DNA from: an uncultured Clostridia bacterium
GTDB lineage: Bacteria; Bacillota; Clostridia; TANB77; UBA1234
Reading direction: 5' to 3'
DNA: 64,000 nucleotides
Assembly: GCA_934149305.1 (NCBI GenBank)
Contig: CAKPEF010000002.1
Span: 62,001-126,000 of the forward strand
Shown: piece by piece, positions 34,402 through 45,500 of the stretch
How the letters are laid out: the number at the start of each line of letters is the position of its first letter
Numbering within the stretch: position 1 is the first letter of the stretch
The notes under the pieces: model-generated
What the model saw: the letters and a program-made list of their open reading frames with translations, nothing else
What the model was told of the DNA's origin: nothing
Database searches by the model: none
Translations under genes and position numbers: made by a program

Positions 34402-35493
34402 ATGAATTATACATTATATTTAACAGAAAAATGCAACTTGAATTGCAAGTACTGCTTTGAGGGGACAAAAGGTGAAAATGAACTTACTTTTGAAGATGTA
34501 AAAACAATAATGGATAGAGAGGTAGAGCTCGGCAGCAAAAATTGCATCTTAACTTTATTTGGAGGAGAGCCTCTTTTAAAAAAAGATTTGATTTTTGATA
34601 TTGTAAATTATGCTAAAAAACTAGAAAAAGAAAATAAGATTAGATTTAAATATAGTATTACAACAAATGGAACTCTTATAGATGAAGCTTTTTTAAAACT
34701 TGCAAAGGAAAATGATTTTTTAATAGGTTATAGTTTAGATGGTGAAAAAGAAACGCAAAATAAAAACAGAATAAATTATAACGGCGACGGAACATATGAT
34801 GTGGTATTTGAAAATGCAAAAAAATTATTAAAGAATGTTAAAACGGTTGTAGCGATGCCTGTTATAACTAAAAATAATTATACAGATATGACAAAGAATG
34901 TTGAACATCTTTTTGATATAGGTTTTAAAGCTGTAAATTGTGCGTTCGATTATATCGCAGACTGGCAAGATGATGATTTGCCAATATTAAAAAATGAATA
35001 TACTAAACTTGCAGATATCTATTATCAGAGACTAAAAAAAGGAGAAAAATTATATCTTCAACCATTTGATAATAAAATATCAGACTATATAAAAGAGCAA
35101 GATTGCAATGAAAAATGCATGTTAGGCTTAAAACATGTGGATGTATCGAGCTATAAAAAAATATATCCATGTACTCAATTTGTTGGAAGAGAAGAATATG
35201 AAATTGGAAACATAGAAACAGGAATAGACAAATCAAAAAGAGAAAATTTGATAAAAAAATTACAAACAGATGGAAACGATATTTGCAAAGAATGTGAAAT
35301 AAAAAAGCGTTGCAAGCACACATGCGGATGCTTAAATATATTAACCACTGGAGACCCGAAAGAAGTATCACCACTAATATGTGAGACAGAAAGAATGATA
35401 ATAGAAATATCAGACAAACTTGCAGAAAGGCTGTATAAAGAAAAGGTGCAAACCTTTTATGAAAAAGAATATTTAGGATATGAAATAATTTAG
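34402..35493 (+). CDS. Radical SAM/SPASM enzyme (protein or peptide maturase type)
   Basis: 363 residues. CNLNCKYCFEG (CxxxCxxC) near residue 12 binds the SAM-coordinating 4Fe-4S cluster. TLFGGEPLL and TTNGTL follow the usual barrel order. The SPASM region has CMLGLKHVDV...YPCTQFVG and CKECEIKKRCKHTCGC, enough cysteines for two auxiliary clusters. This architecture is typical of anaerobic sulfatase-maturating and RiPP-maturating enzymes. No sulfatase is nearby. The adjacent leader-bearing small proteins are the best visible candidates for substrates, which is inference. There is no strong RBS of its own; translation is probably coupled to the preceding gene. Confidence 0.85.
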   Translation: MNYTLYLTEKCNLNCKYCFEGTKGENELTFEDVKTIMDREVELGSKNCILTLFGGEPLLKKDLIFDIVNYAKKLEKENKIRFKYSITTNGTLIDEAFLKLAKENDFLIGYSLDGEKETQNKNRINYNGDGTYDVVFENAKKLLKNVKTVVAMPVITKNNYTDMTKNVEHLFDIGFKAVNCAFDYIADWQDDDLPILKNEYTKLADIYYQRLKKGEKLYLQPFDNKISDYIKEQDCNEKCMLGLKHVDVSSYKKIYPCTQFVGREEYEIGNIETGIDKSKRENLIKKLQTDGNDICKECEIKKRCKHTCGCLNILTTGDPKEVSPLICETERMIIEISDKLAERLYKEKVQTFYEKEYLGYEII

Positions 35494-35504
35494 TAACCAG
35501 ATAT

Positions 35505-35553
35505 AAAATTCTTCATAAAATATTTATATAAATATTTTATGGAGAATTTTTAT
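35505..35553 (+). terminator. Long A/T hairpin terminator
   Basis: AAAATTCTTCATAAAATATT pairs with the following AATATTTTATGGAGAATTTT. Confidence 0.8.
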
Positions 35554-35591
35554 AGTTTGTCAGCAGATTGTGCAAGAATACATACCCCCTA

Positions 35592-35620
35592 TTGATTTAT
35601 AGGCGTTTTTGTAGTATACT
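35592..35620 (+). promoter_or_regulatory. leuS promoter
   Basis: TTGATT (35592-35597), 17-base spacer, TATACT (35615-35620), 34 bases before the ATG. The leader is too short for a T-box. Confidence 0.7.
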
Positions 35621-35653
35621 TTTAGCATATTATGGCAGAGAAGGGGTAATTAT

Positions 35654-38047
35654 ATGGAATATAATCACATAGAAATAGAGAAAAAATGGCAAAAATATTG
35701 GGAAGATAATAAAACATTTAAAACAGATGCTTGGGATTTTTCTAAACCCAAGTATTATGCATTAGACATGTTTCCTTATCCATCAGGTGTAGGTCTTCAT
35801 GCTGGTCACCCAGAGGGATATACTGCAACTGATATTGTTTCTCGTATGAAGAGAATGCAGGGCTTCAATGTTTTACACCCAATGGGATTTGATTCATTTG
35901 GACTTCCGGCAGAACAATACGCAATTGATACAGGTAACAATCCTAATACATTCACATTAGAAAATATTGAAACTTTCAGAACTCAGCTTAAGAAACTTGG
36001 CTTTAGTTATGATTGGGATAGAGAAATAATGACTAGTGATCCAAGCTATTATAAATGGACACAATGGATTTTCAAAAGACTTGTAGAAGATGGTCTTGCT
36101 AGATGTGTGGAAATGCCTGTTAACTGGTGTGAAGAGCTTGGCACAGTTCTTGCCAATGATGAGGTAATCGATGGCAAGAGTGAAAGAGGCGGTTTTCCAG
36201 TTGTTCGTAAAAATATGAAACAATGGATAATAGATATTCCTAAATATGCAGAGAGATTGTTAGATGGTCTTGAAGAGATAGATTGGCCTCTTTCAACAAA
36301 AGAAATTCAAAGAAATTGGATTGGTAAGAGCGTAGGAGCACATGTTAAATTTAAAGTTGATGGAACCGCAAAAGATTTCACAGTATTCACAACTAGATGT
36401 GATACACTTTTTGGTGCGACATATTGTGTGCTTTCACCAGAACATGAGCTAATAGATGAGATTACAACACTTGAGCAAAAAGATGCTGTAAAAAAATATA
36501 AAGAAGAATGTGCAAAGAAATCTGAAATCGAGAGAACAGAATTAAACAAAGAAAAAACAGGTGTATTCACAGGCAGTTATGCTATAAATCCTGTTAACGG
36601 CGAAAAAATTCCAATATGGATAAGCGATTATGTTTTGGTTACATATGGAACTGGTGCAATAATGGCTGTTCCAGCACATGATGAAAGAGACTATGCATTT
36701 GCTAAGAAATTTGATTTAAAAATCATTCCTGTAATAGAGGGCGGAGACATTGAAAAAGAAGCATACACAGGCGATGGAGTTCATATAAACTCAGGATTTT
36801 TAAACGGCTTAAATAAAGAAGAAAGTATAGAAAAAATGATTGCTTGGCTTGAAGAAAATAAGCTTGGAGCAAAGAAAATAAATTACAAAATTCGTGAATG
36901 GATTTTCGCAAGACAAAGATATTGGGGAGAGCCAATGCCTGTTGTACATATGGAGGATGGCGATATAGTTTGTTTAAGTGATGACGAGCTTCCACTTATT
37001 TTGCCAAACATATCAGATTACAAGAGCCACAATGGTGAACCACCACTTTGCAATGCAAAAGATTGGGTAGAAGTTTCTATAAATGGCAAAAAAGGCAAGA
37101 GAGACACAAATACAATGCCAGGAAGTGCAGGTTCTAGCTGGTATTTCTTAAGATACATAGACCCACATAACGATAAAGAATTGGCAGATAAAAAACTTAT
37201 GGAACATTGGATGCCAGTTGATTTATATATTGGTGGTCCAGAGCACGCAGTAGGTCATTTACTATATTCTAGAATGTGGAACAATTATTTATTTGATAAA
37301 GGAATTGTTCCCGTTAAAGAGCCATTTAAAAAGCTTGTACACCAAGGAATGATACTTGGAGCAAATGGAATAAAAATGGGTAAAAGATATCCTAAATATT
37401 GCGTAAATCCACTTGATGTTATTAGAGATTATGGTGCTGACACGCTTAGAATTTATGAAATGTTTATGGGACCTCTTGCAGCTGATAAGCCTTGGAACGA
37501 CAGAGGAGTTGAGGGCGCTCATAAATTCTTAGACAGAGTATTTAGAATATTTGCAGACGGAAAAGTAAAAGATGTAGAAAACAAAAATCTTGAAAAAATT
37601 TATCATCAAACAGTTAAAAAAGTTACAGATGATTATGAAAAATTATCATTCAATACTGCAATTAGCCAAATGATGATATTTATAAATGCAGTATATAAAG
37701 AAGATGTTTTACCAAAAGAATATGCAGAAGGATTTGTAAAATTACTAAATCCAATTTGCCCATTTATAACAGAAGAATTATGGGAGATGCTTGGTCATAC
37801 TGGCACAATTACTTACGAGCCATGGCCAAAATATGATGAAGAAAAAACAATAGAAGATGAAATAGAAGTTCCAGTTCAAGTAAACGGAAAACTTAGAGGA
37901 ACAGTTATTGTAGCAAAAGAGGCTACTAGTGAAGATGTTGAAAAGGTAGCATTTGAAAACGAAGAAATCTTAAAATTTATAGAAGGAAAAGAAGTCGTTA
38001 AAAAAATATATGTACCAGGAAGAATCTTCACAGTTGTAGTAAAATAA
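35654..38047 (+). CDS. leuS: Leucyl-tRNA synthetase
   Basis: 797 residues, full length for bacterial LeuRS. Class I signatures: [16 protein letters not shown] (HIGH-type) and, near 577, [11 protein letters not shown] in place of KMSKS: the usual KMSKS reads KMGKR here, and in LeuRS the motif normally reads KMSKSKGN. The CP1 editing domain (about 220-400) has the conserved [12 protein letters not shown] region, with Thr-rich editing pocket, and the Asp in [15 protein letters not shown]. The C-terminal [13 protein letters not shown] is standard. AAGGGG precedes the ATG. It is followed by trpS 22 bases later. Confidence 0.95.
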   Translation: MEYNHIEIEKKWQKYWEDNKTFKTDAWDFSKPKYYALDMFPYPSGVGLHAGHPEGYTATDIVSRMKRMQGFNVLHPMGFDSFGLPAEQYAIDTGNNPNTFTLENIETFRTQLKKLGFSYDWDREIMTSDPSYYKWTQWIFKRLVEDGLARCVEMPVNWCEELGTVLANDEVIDGKSERGGFPVVRKNMKQWIIDIPKYAERLLDGLEEIDWPLSTKEIQRNWIGKSVGAHVKFKVDGTAKDFTVFTTRCDTLFGATYCVLSPEHELIDEITTLEQKDAVKKYKEECAKKSEIERTELNKEKTGVFTGSYAINPVNGEKIPIWISDYVLVTYGTGAIMAVPAHDERDYAFAKKFDLKIIPVIEGGDIEKEAYTGDGVHINSGFLNGLNKEESIEKMIAWLEENKLGAKKINYKIREWIFARQRYWGEPMPVVHMEDGDIVCLSDDELPLILPNISDYKSHNGEPPLCNAKDWVEVSINGKKGKRDTNTMPGSAGSSWYFLRYIDPHNDKELADKKLMEHWMPVDLYIGGPEHAVGHLLYSRMWNNYLFDKGIVPVKEPFKKLVHQGMILGANGIKMGKRYPKYCVNPLDVIRDYGADTLRIYEMFMGPLAADKPWNDRGVEGAHKFLDRVFRIFADGKVKDVENKNLEKIYHQTVKKVTDDYEKLSFNTAISQMMIFINAVYKEDVLPKEYAEGFVKLLNPICPFITEELWEMLGHTGTITYEPWPKYDEEKTIEDEIEVPVQVNGKLRGTVIVAKEATSEDVEKVAFENEEILKFIEGKEVVKKIYVPGRIFTVVVK

Positions 38048-38069
38048 TAAATAATGAGGTGAAGAATAT

Positions 38070-39176
38070 ATGAGCAGAAAGATTATACTAACAGGAGATA
38101 GACCAACAGGGCACTTACATATAGGACATTATGTGGGTTCTTTAAAACAAAGAGTTTTACTTCAAGAAAAAGGCGATTATGAAAAAATGTTTATAATGAT
38201 AGCCGATACACAAGCTTTAACAGATAATGCGGGAAATCCGCAAAAAGTTAGAGATAATGTTCTAGAAGTTATGCTAGATTATTTATCTGTTGGACTTGAT
38301 CCGCAAAAAGTTACATTTTTTGTTCAATCAGAAATAAGAGCATTGCCAGAACTAATGGCATATTATATGAATTTGGTTACACTTTCAAGGCTTCTTAGAA
38401 ACCCTACAGTTAAATCAGAAATAAAATTTAGAGGCTTTGATAACGAAAATAAAGGTATACCAGTTGGATTTGCAAATTATCCAATTAGCCAAGCGGCTGA
38501 TATAACTGCATTCAAAGCAACACTTATACCTGTTGGTGAAGACCAACTTCCAATGATTGAACAAGCAAGAGAAATTGTTAGAAGCTTTAATAACACATAC
38601 CAAAAAGAAATTTTGGTTGAGCCAGATGCTTACATACCAGAAAACAAAATTTGTTCAAGATTGCCAGGAACAGATGGAAATGCAAAAATGAGTAAATCGC
38701 TTAATAATTGCATTTATCTATGTGATGACAAAGAAACAGTAAAAGCTAAAATAAGAAATATGTATACAGATCCAAATCATATAAAGGTAACAGATCCGGG
38801 AAATGTAGAGGGAAATGTGGTATTCACATATTTAGATGCATTTTCTACAGATGAACATTTTGAAAAATATTTACCAGAGTACAAAAACTTAGATGAATTA
38901 AAAGCCCACTACAGAAGAGGTGGACTTGGGGATGTTAAAATCAAAAACTTCTTAAACATGATAATGGAAGAAATATTAGAACCAATGAGAGAAAGAAGAA
39001 AGTACTACGAAGCAAGACTTCCAGAGGTTCTAAAAATGCTTAAAAACGGAACAGAAGAAGCAGAGAAAGTAGCGGATGAAACATTGGCAGAAGTAAAAGA
39101 AGCGATGGGCATAAATTATTTTAACGATGAAGAATTCTTAAAAGAACAAATTGAAAAGCATAATAAAAATAACTAA
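38070..39176 (+). CDS. trpS: Tryptophanyl-tRNA synthetase
   Basis: 368 residues. Class Ic motifs: GDRPTGHLHIGHYVGSL (HxGH, about residue 10) and NAKMSKSLNN (KMSKS, about 207). IPVGEDQLPMIEQAREI, with the conserved GxDQ, is characteristic of TrpRS. An insert LLRNPTVKSEIKFRG marks the longer clostridial type. It charges tRNA-Trp; co-transcription with leuS is likely as the gap is 22 bases with GAGGTGA as RBS. Confidence 0.95.
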   Translation: MSRKIILTGDRPTGHLHIGHYVGSLKQRVLLQEKGDYEKMFIMIADTQALTDNAGNPQKVRDNVLEVMLDYLSVGLDPQKVTFFVQSEIRALPELMAYYMNLVTLSRLLRNPTVKSEIKFRGFDNENKGIPVGFANYPISQAADITAFKATLIPVGEDQLPMIEQAREIVRSFNNTYQKEILVEPDAYIPENKICSRLPGTDGNAKMSKSLNNCIYLCDDKETVKAKIRNMYTDPNHIKVTDPGNVEGNVVFTYLDAFSTDEHFEKYLPEYKNLDELKAHYRRGGLGDVKIKNFLNMIMEEILEPMRERRKYYEARLPEVLKMLKNGTEEAEKVADETLAEVKEAMGINYFNDEEFLKEQIEKHNKNN

Positions 39177-39223
39177 AAAATGAAGCTTTAAGTAATGAAA
39201 ATTTTGCATTAAAATATATTAAA

Positions 39224-39252
39224 AGGCGAGACTTTAAAGTCTCGCCTAATAT
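39224..39252. terminator. Bidirectional terminator
   Basis: AGGCGAGACTTT-AAAGTCTCGCCT, a 24-base perfect palindrome between convergent trpS and the HD-GYP gene, with A/T flanks. Confidence 0.85.
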
Positions 39253-40335
39253 TTAGCTTTTGAATTCTGCGTATTCATCATCAAATCTTTCAATGAATAC
39301 AATATTCAAATCTTTTTCTATCTTTTCTTTATTATTCAATATTTCTGGCACAAACAAGTCAACTAAAGTAGGATCGAATTGTACACCTTTACATGCTTTT
39401 AATTCATCTAAAGCTTTGTATAGAGTAAATCTTGGGCGATAGCTTCTATCTGATGTCATAGCATCAAAAGAATCGGCTACACAGACAATTCTTGCGCTTA
39501 GTGGTATATCTTCACCTTTAAGACCAGATGGGTAACCACGGCCATCATAGCGCTCGTGGTGATGCTTAACCATTGGTATTATATTGTCAAATATTTTGGC
39601 AGGCTTTAATATATGCTCACCAATCGATGGGTGATTTTTAATATCGTGATATTCATCATCAGTTAGTTTACCTGCTTTTTGAAGAATAGCATCAGGAATA
39701 CCAATTTTACCAATATCGTGGAACAATCCACCATCTCTAATAAGCTCAACTTCTTCATCAGGAAGTCCTAAAGCCTTTGCAAGTAATACTGAGTAGTAAG
39801 AAACTCTGTCTGAATGATTTTTAGTATAAGAATCCTTTGCATCAACAGCAAGTCTTAAAGACTCCATTGTGCCTTTATATGCAGACTTTAAATCGGCATA
39901 AGCAGTCTCAAGCTTTTGATTTATATCGTTTATTATTCTCATTTGTGTTACTGATTTTAGGCCTGATTCTATAAGAAGAAGTAATTGGTCGAATTTATCT
40001 GTTTTTTCGCAATACCCTTGAATATCTAATCTCTTAATTGTTTCTAATGGTGGTGCTAAGTCTTTGTGACCAGTAAGTAGCAATATGTATAAGTTTTTGT
40101 TGAATTTTCTTATTTCTTCAACTACTTGATCTCCATGTATAGGCATCATTAAAAAGTCTAATAACATTAAGTCAAAATGCTCATTTCGAACCAATTCGAT
40201 GGCCTTTAATGGGTCGGTAACACCTGTTATATTATAATGATTTAAAAAGATTTTTAGAGAGTCAATGATTCCTTGTTCATCATCAACAACTAAAATTTTA
40301 TAATTTTCTTTTTGCACAGAATCTTTTAATCGCAT
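39253..40335 (-). CDS. Response regulator with HD-GYP domain
   Basis: 360 residues. Receiver domain (about 12-130) with VVDDEQGIIDSL, phospho-acceptor Asp in LMLLDFLMMP and Lys in TGHKD. A helical linker follows, then an HD-GYP domain (about 165-345) with YTKNHSDRVSYY, GGLFHDIGKIGIPD and HHERYDGRGYPSG, where GYP is present. HD-GYP proteins hydrolyse cyclic-di-GMP; with all metal residues visible it should be active. It is divergent from a histidine kinase gene 200 bases away, a plausible partner. Confidence 0.9.
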   Translation of the reverse strand: MRLKDSVQKENYKILVVDDEQGIIDSLKIFLNHYNITGVTDPLKAIELVRNEHFDLMLLDFLMMPIHGDQVVEEIRKFNKNLYILLLTGHKDLAPPLETIKRLDIQGYCEKTDKFDQLLLLIESGLKSVTQMRIINDINQKLETAYADLKSAYKGTMESLRLAVDAKDSYTKNHSDRVSYYSVLLAKALGLPDEEVELIRDGGLFHDIGKIGIPDAILQKAGKLTDDEYHDIKNHPSIGEHILKPAKIFDNIIPMVKHHHERYDGRGYPSGLKGEDIPLSARIVCVADSFDAMTSDRSYRPRFTLYKALDELKACKGVQFDPTLVDLFVPEILNNKEKIEKDLNIVFIERFDDEYAEFKS

Positions 40336-40463
40336 ATGCGAGCCTCCTCTATTGTGAAATGTAATAAACTGTAAGCATTCACTTGTGGGGTTATAAAAAA
40401 ATTATAACATTTCTATTTTTTTCGTCAATATGTAAATTATAGTGATAAATATCTATTTTAAAG

Positions 40464-40493
40464 TTGAAATATATACAATAAATGTTATATAAT
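40464..40493 (+). promoter_or_regulatory. Promoter of the kinase-NRPS operon
   Basis: TTGAAA (40464-40469), 18-base spacer, TATAAT (40488-40493). GAGGAGG lies before the ATG at 40540. Confidence 0.65.
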
Positions 40494-40539
40494 AACCAAT
40501 ATATAGGAACCTCAAAATTATCACTAGAGGAGGATATAA

Positions 40540-42525
40540 ATGAAAAAAGAACATTTTAAGCTAAAGGGAATACTTTTATATAACATATTTTTTATAATAT
40601 CATCTATCGTATTTTATTATTTAATTCCAATAATTTTAAATTATCCGCCAGATTCTATCAATAATGAATTTGAACGTGGAATTGATGACGGCATGTTATT
40701 TAATGTTCAATTTACGATGATTATTATTTCAGTAATGATAATCTTTAATATGTTTTTTGTATATCAAGTTTCAAAAGTTAGCAAATATAAAAAATATATA
40801 AATAAAGATGACGAATATAGCAAGAAGGCAATCGAAAAAATAAGAAAAAGATGTTTTACATCTCCATATAAGATATATGCGGTACATGCACTTGTTCCAA
40901 GTTTGGCAATTGGTTTTATTTTGTTTTTTACAGGTGCTGAAATGGTACTTACATTAAGAGTTGTTTTGCTTATTTTTGCATTTACCCTAGTTTTGGCATT
41001 ACTATCATACATATCAGCTAAAGAAATTTTCACAACCGTGTTAAAAGAAATAAAGAATCAAACAAAATATGAGAAAAAGATAAATATCGGATATAAGTGG
41101 AAAATATTCTTTTTGATTTATCCACTTATGATGGCAACGATATTTTTATTTGCTTTTTCAACGAATTCTATGCTTGCCAGTGAAAGCGGAGATTTCATAT
41201 ACGAAAATTATAATTCACAAATGAATTTCATAAATTTCGATGAAGCCAAGACACTTGACGAATATAAACAAAAGTTGCATGAAATAGCTAAACATTCGAC
41301 TTTAGATGAATTATTTATAATAACCGAAGATGAAGTGCTATATTCTGACAAGGAGAAAACGGGAATAGATAATTTCTTTAAAAGATATACATTTTACAAT
41401 GCTAATGATGGAAGAACTTATGGATATTATGCGTCTAAAATTCAAGGCGTTTGTAAAATTTATGAGATTAATGGTCAGAAAATAGCGGTTGGAATAATGT
41501 ATAATACAGAAACAATAGAGTATGTTAAAATAATTATATTTACAAGTATTGCGCTATTGCTTATGTGTGCGTTTTTTATGCAGTATTTTTCAAAAGATAT
41601 TTGTGAACAGGTAATTATTGTTGCCAACAATATGCAAAAAATTGCAAATGAAAAAACAATAGATTACGACCAGAAGATGCCAGTTTTGTCTAATGATGAA
41701 GTGGGCGATTTGGTAGTATCTTTTAATAAAATATTAGATTTAGAGAAAAAACATGCATTGCAAGTACAAAAAAATCAAGAAATAATTGTCGAGCAAGAAA
41801 GACTTTCTTCACTCGGACAAATGATAGGAGGGATAGCACATAATTTAAAAACCCCAATAATGTCTATATCTGGTGCTTCACAAGCATTAAGTGAATTGAT
41901 AAATGAGTATGATATGTCAATATCTAATCCAGTGGTTACGAGTGAGGACCATCATGATATTGCAAAAGATATGAACGAGTGGAATGATAAGATTAAGGTT
42001 TATCTAGAATACATGGGTGAAATAATTGATGCTGTAAAAGGACAAGCAGTTACGATGAATGCTTCAAATATAACCGAATTCACCATTGGAGAACTTGTAG
42101 CACGTGTTAAAATTTTAATGAAAGAGCAATTGCTTCATAGAAATTGTACGTTGGATGTAAATATTAATCTAGATAAGAATGCAACAATTTATGGCGAAAT
42201 CAGTGCACTTGTACAAGTTATAAACAACTTAGTTATAAATGCAATAGATGCTTACGAAGGAAAAACGGGAAAGATCAATTTAGATGTTTCGTGTGATGAA
42301 GACAAATATTATATTACTGTAGAAGATTATGCAGGAGGAATTCCCAAATCAGTACAAGAAAAATTATTTAAAAAAATGATAACCACAAAAGGCAAAAATG
42401 GCACGGGCTTAGGCCTATATATGTGTTATTCAACAATCAAAGGAAAATTTAATGGAGATATGTTTTTTGAAACTAAAGAAGGCATAGGAACAAAGTTCAC
42501 GATTGTTTTAAATAAGAATAAGTAA
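40540..42525 (+). CDS. Membrane sensor histidine kinase
   Basis: 661 residues. Several N-terminal membrane helices (about 12-175), one more near 185-205, an extracellular sensor region (about 210-325), a helix at about 328-348, and a HAMP-like linker with SNDEVGDLVVSFN. The phospho-acceptor region is SSLGQMIGGIAHNLKTPIMS (His about 436). ATPase motifs are NNLVINAIDAYEG (N box), DYAGGIPKSVQE and GTGLGLYMCYS (G2). The ligand is unknown. The NRPS gene follows after 17 bases, so kinase and NRPS are probably one operon, and the divergent HD-GYP regulator may receive the phosphate. Confidence 0.85.
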   Translation: MKKEHFKLKGILLYNIFFIISSIVFYYLIPIILNYPPDSINNEFERGIDDGMLFNVQFTMIIISVMIIFNMFFVYQVSKVSKYKKYINKDDEYSKKAIEKIRKRCFTSPYKIYAVHALVPSLAIGFILFFTGAEMVLTLRVVLLIFAFTLVLALLSYISAKEIFTTVLKEIKNQTKYEKKINIGYKWKIFFLIYPLMMATIFLFAFSTNSMLASESGDFIYENYNSQMNFINFDEAKTLDEYKQKLHEIAKHSTLDELFIITEDEVLYSDKEKTGIDNFFKRYTFYNANDGRTYGYYASKIQGVCKIYEINGQKIAVGIMYNTETIEYVKIIIFTSIALLLMCAFFMQYFSKDICEQVIIVANNMQKIANEKTIDYDQKMPVLSNDEVGDLVVSFNKILDLEKKHALQVQKNQEIIVEQERLSSLGQMIGGIAHNLKTPIMSISGASQALSELINEYDMSISNPVVTSEDHHDIAKDMNEWNDKIKVYLEYMGEIIDAVKGQAVTMNASNITEFTIGELVARVKILMKEQLLHRNCTLDVNINLDKNATIYGEISALVQVINNLVINAIDAYEGKTGKINLDVSCDEDKYYITVEDYAGGIPKSVQEKLFKKMITTKGKNGTGLGLYMCYSTIKGKFNGDMFFETKEGIGTKFTIVLNKNK

Positions 42526-42542
42526 TATAAGGGGGAAAAATT

Positions 42543-45500
42543 ATGTTTAGTTTAACAGAGCCACAAAAGAATGTAATTGAAACGGATCAATTTTTTAAAA
42601 ACACTTCAATTTCAAATATTGGAGGTTATTCGAGATTTTTAGACAGAGTAGATTTGGAACTAATGAAAAAAGCCATAAATAAATTAATCGAAAATGCAGA
42701 TGGGCTAAGACTTAGGCTAAAAAATGATAATGGTGAAATAAGTCAGTATATAGAGCCTTACAGAGAAGAAAAAATTGAGATTATTAAATTGGATGGAGAA
42801 AACCCTATGGTCCAAAGCGAGAAATGGATGAGAAAACCATTTGGCTTTACATCTAAATTGTATGACTTTAAATTGGTTGAATTAGATGGCGAAGAAGGAA
42901 TTTTCATAAAACTACATCATGCAATATCTGATGCATGGTCTATGGCAATTGTTTATTCGAAGGTTCTTATGTATTACGAGGCTTTGTTAAACGGAGAAGA
43001 AATACAAAATGATATACCTTCATATACTTTATTTTTAGAGAGTGAAAAAGAATATTTTAACTCAAAAAACTATGAAAGAGATGAAGAATATTGGAATGAA
43101 AAATATAATGAAAAACCAACTTTTGTTTCACTTGCAAGTAAAAAAGGAGTAATAAGCGTAGCAGCTTCAAGAAAATCATTTATTATATCAAAAGAAGAAA
43201 AGAAAGTAATAGAAGACTTTTGCACAGAAAATGGGATTTCTATGGCAGTATTTTTTGAAGCAGTTGTTTCTTTGTATGCTTCGAGAACTAATAATGCTGA
43301 TGATATTACACTTTGTACGATAGGTGTAAATAGATCAGGAAAAACCGAAAAGAAAATAGTAGGTATGTTTAATAATATTTTACCAATGACAGTTAAAATT
43401 GATTGGAATTCGGATTTTAAAAATTTATGTAATAGCATTACAAAGGCACATTTTGAAATCTTTAGACATCAAAAATATCCGTACCAAAAAATAATGCATG
43501 CTATTAGCGAAAAACACGGAAGTTCTAATATTTATGATATAATGGTATCTTTTCAAAATGCAAAATATGATGAAAATATAAAAACAAAATACAAAACAGA
43601 ATGGATTTTTAATGGTTGTGCAGAACTTAGCTTTATGATGAATATAGCTGATATGGAAGGTGCGGGCGTATTAGATGTAAATATAGATTATAAAGATGAA
43701 GCATTCACGGAAAATGAAATAGAGAAAATATATGCAAGACTTATGCATATAGTACAGCAAGTAATAAGGAAAAAAGAAATATCATTTAAAGATATAGAGG
43801 TTGTTACTGATGATGAGAAATTAGAAATATTGAAAAAATTTAATGATACTAAAAAAGATTATCCAAAAGAAAAGAGAATATATGACTTTTTAGAAGAGAA
43901 TGTTATGAAATTTCCTCAAAAAGATGCATTATATTTTGAGGAAAATAAGATGTCATATTGTGAGTTTAATCAAAAAGTAAATTCACTTGCAAACTATATC
44001 ATAAGCAAAAATGTAAAGCATAATTCAATAATAGGAATTATGCAAGAACGTTCATTTGAAATGCTTATAAGTATTTATGCAGCATTAAAAGCTGGCTGTG
44101 CATATATGCCTATGGACCCACATTTTCCAAACGATAGAATAGAATTCATGTTAGAAGATAGTGAAGCACCTATTGTTCTTACTAATTCAAAATGGTTGGA
44201 CAAGTTAACGATGGCAAAAGAATGCGTGGAAGTAGATAAGTTTGATTATGAAAAATATTCAAAAGAAAATCCTAAAATAGATGTATCTTCAAAAGATGTG
44301 GCATATGTAATTTATACATCAGGTTCTACTGGAAAACCAAAAGGTGCGCAAATACAACATCATAGTGCAATAAACAGAATAAAATGGATGCATGAACATT
44401 ATCCTCTTTTGAAAGATGATGTAATACTTCAAAAAACCCCATATACTTTTGATGTGTCAGTATGGGAACTATTTTGGTGGAGCATGTATGGCGGTAGCTT
44501 GAAAATACTTATACCAGAAGGACACAAGGATCCATTAGAAATAATAAATGCAATAGAAGATAAAAATGTAACACATATGCATTTTGTACCATCTATGTTA
44601 ATGGCATTTTTACAGTATATAAAAATAAATAAGAATCAAATTTCAAGATTAAAAACATTAAAATATGTTTTTGCAAGTGGTGAGGCTCTTCAAAGTGAAC
44701 ACGTAAAAGATTTTTATAACTTGCTAGGTCAAAATGGAACAATACTTATAAATTTGTATGGACCAACTGAATGTACGGTTGATGTTTCGTGTTATGAATG
44801 TCCTAAAGAAAACATACCAAGTATAATTCCGATAGGCAAGCCTATTGATAACACACAACTTTTGATATTAGATAAAGCTAATAAATTGTTGCCAGTCGGT
44901 GTTGCAGGAGAACTTATAATAAGTGGTGTGTTAGTAGGAAAAGGATACATAAAAAGAGATGAACTAACAAACGAAAAATTTATAAAGAATGAATATTATG
45001 ACTCTGAAAAAATGTATAAAACAGGTGACTTAGCAAGATGGCTTCCTGATGGAAACATTGAATACTTAGGAAGAATAGATAATCAAATTAAAATTAGAGG
45101 TTTAAGAGTTGAACTTGGTGACATAGAAAATACTATACTTAAATATGCTTCTATAGCTGAAACTGTTGTTACAGTGTTCGAAAACATGGGAGAAAAATAC
45201 TTGTGTGCATACTTTACAGCAACCGAAGAAATAGCAATACCAAAACTAAAAGAAGAGCTATCAAAAGAATTACCGGACTATATGGTACCAACATATTATG
45301 TGCAATTGGACAAAATGCCATTAAATCATAATGGAAAAATAGATAGAAAAGCTTTACCAAAGCCAGATACAAATATCGAAGAAAAATATATTGCACCTCA
45401 AAACGAGTTAGAAAAGAAATTACAAGAATGTGCCGAAAGAGCTTTAAAGAGAAAAAATATAAGCGTTGAGAGTGATTTGCTTTTATCTGGTCTTACATCA

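Noticed and set aside
35554..35653. T-box leader before leuS
   Set aside because: The promoter lies only 34 bases before the start, leaving no room for a T-box, and no AGGGTGG-type box is seen.
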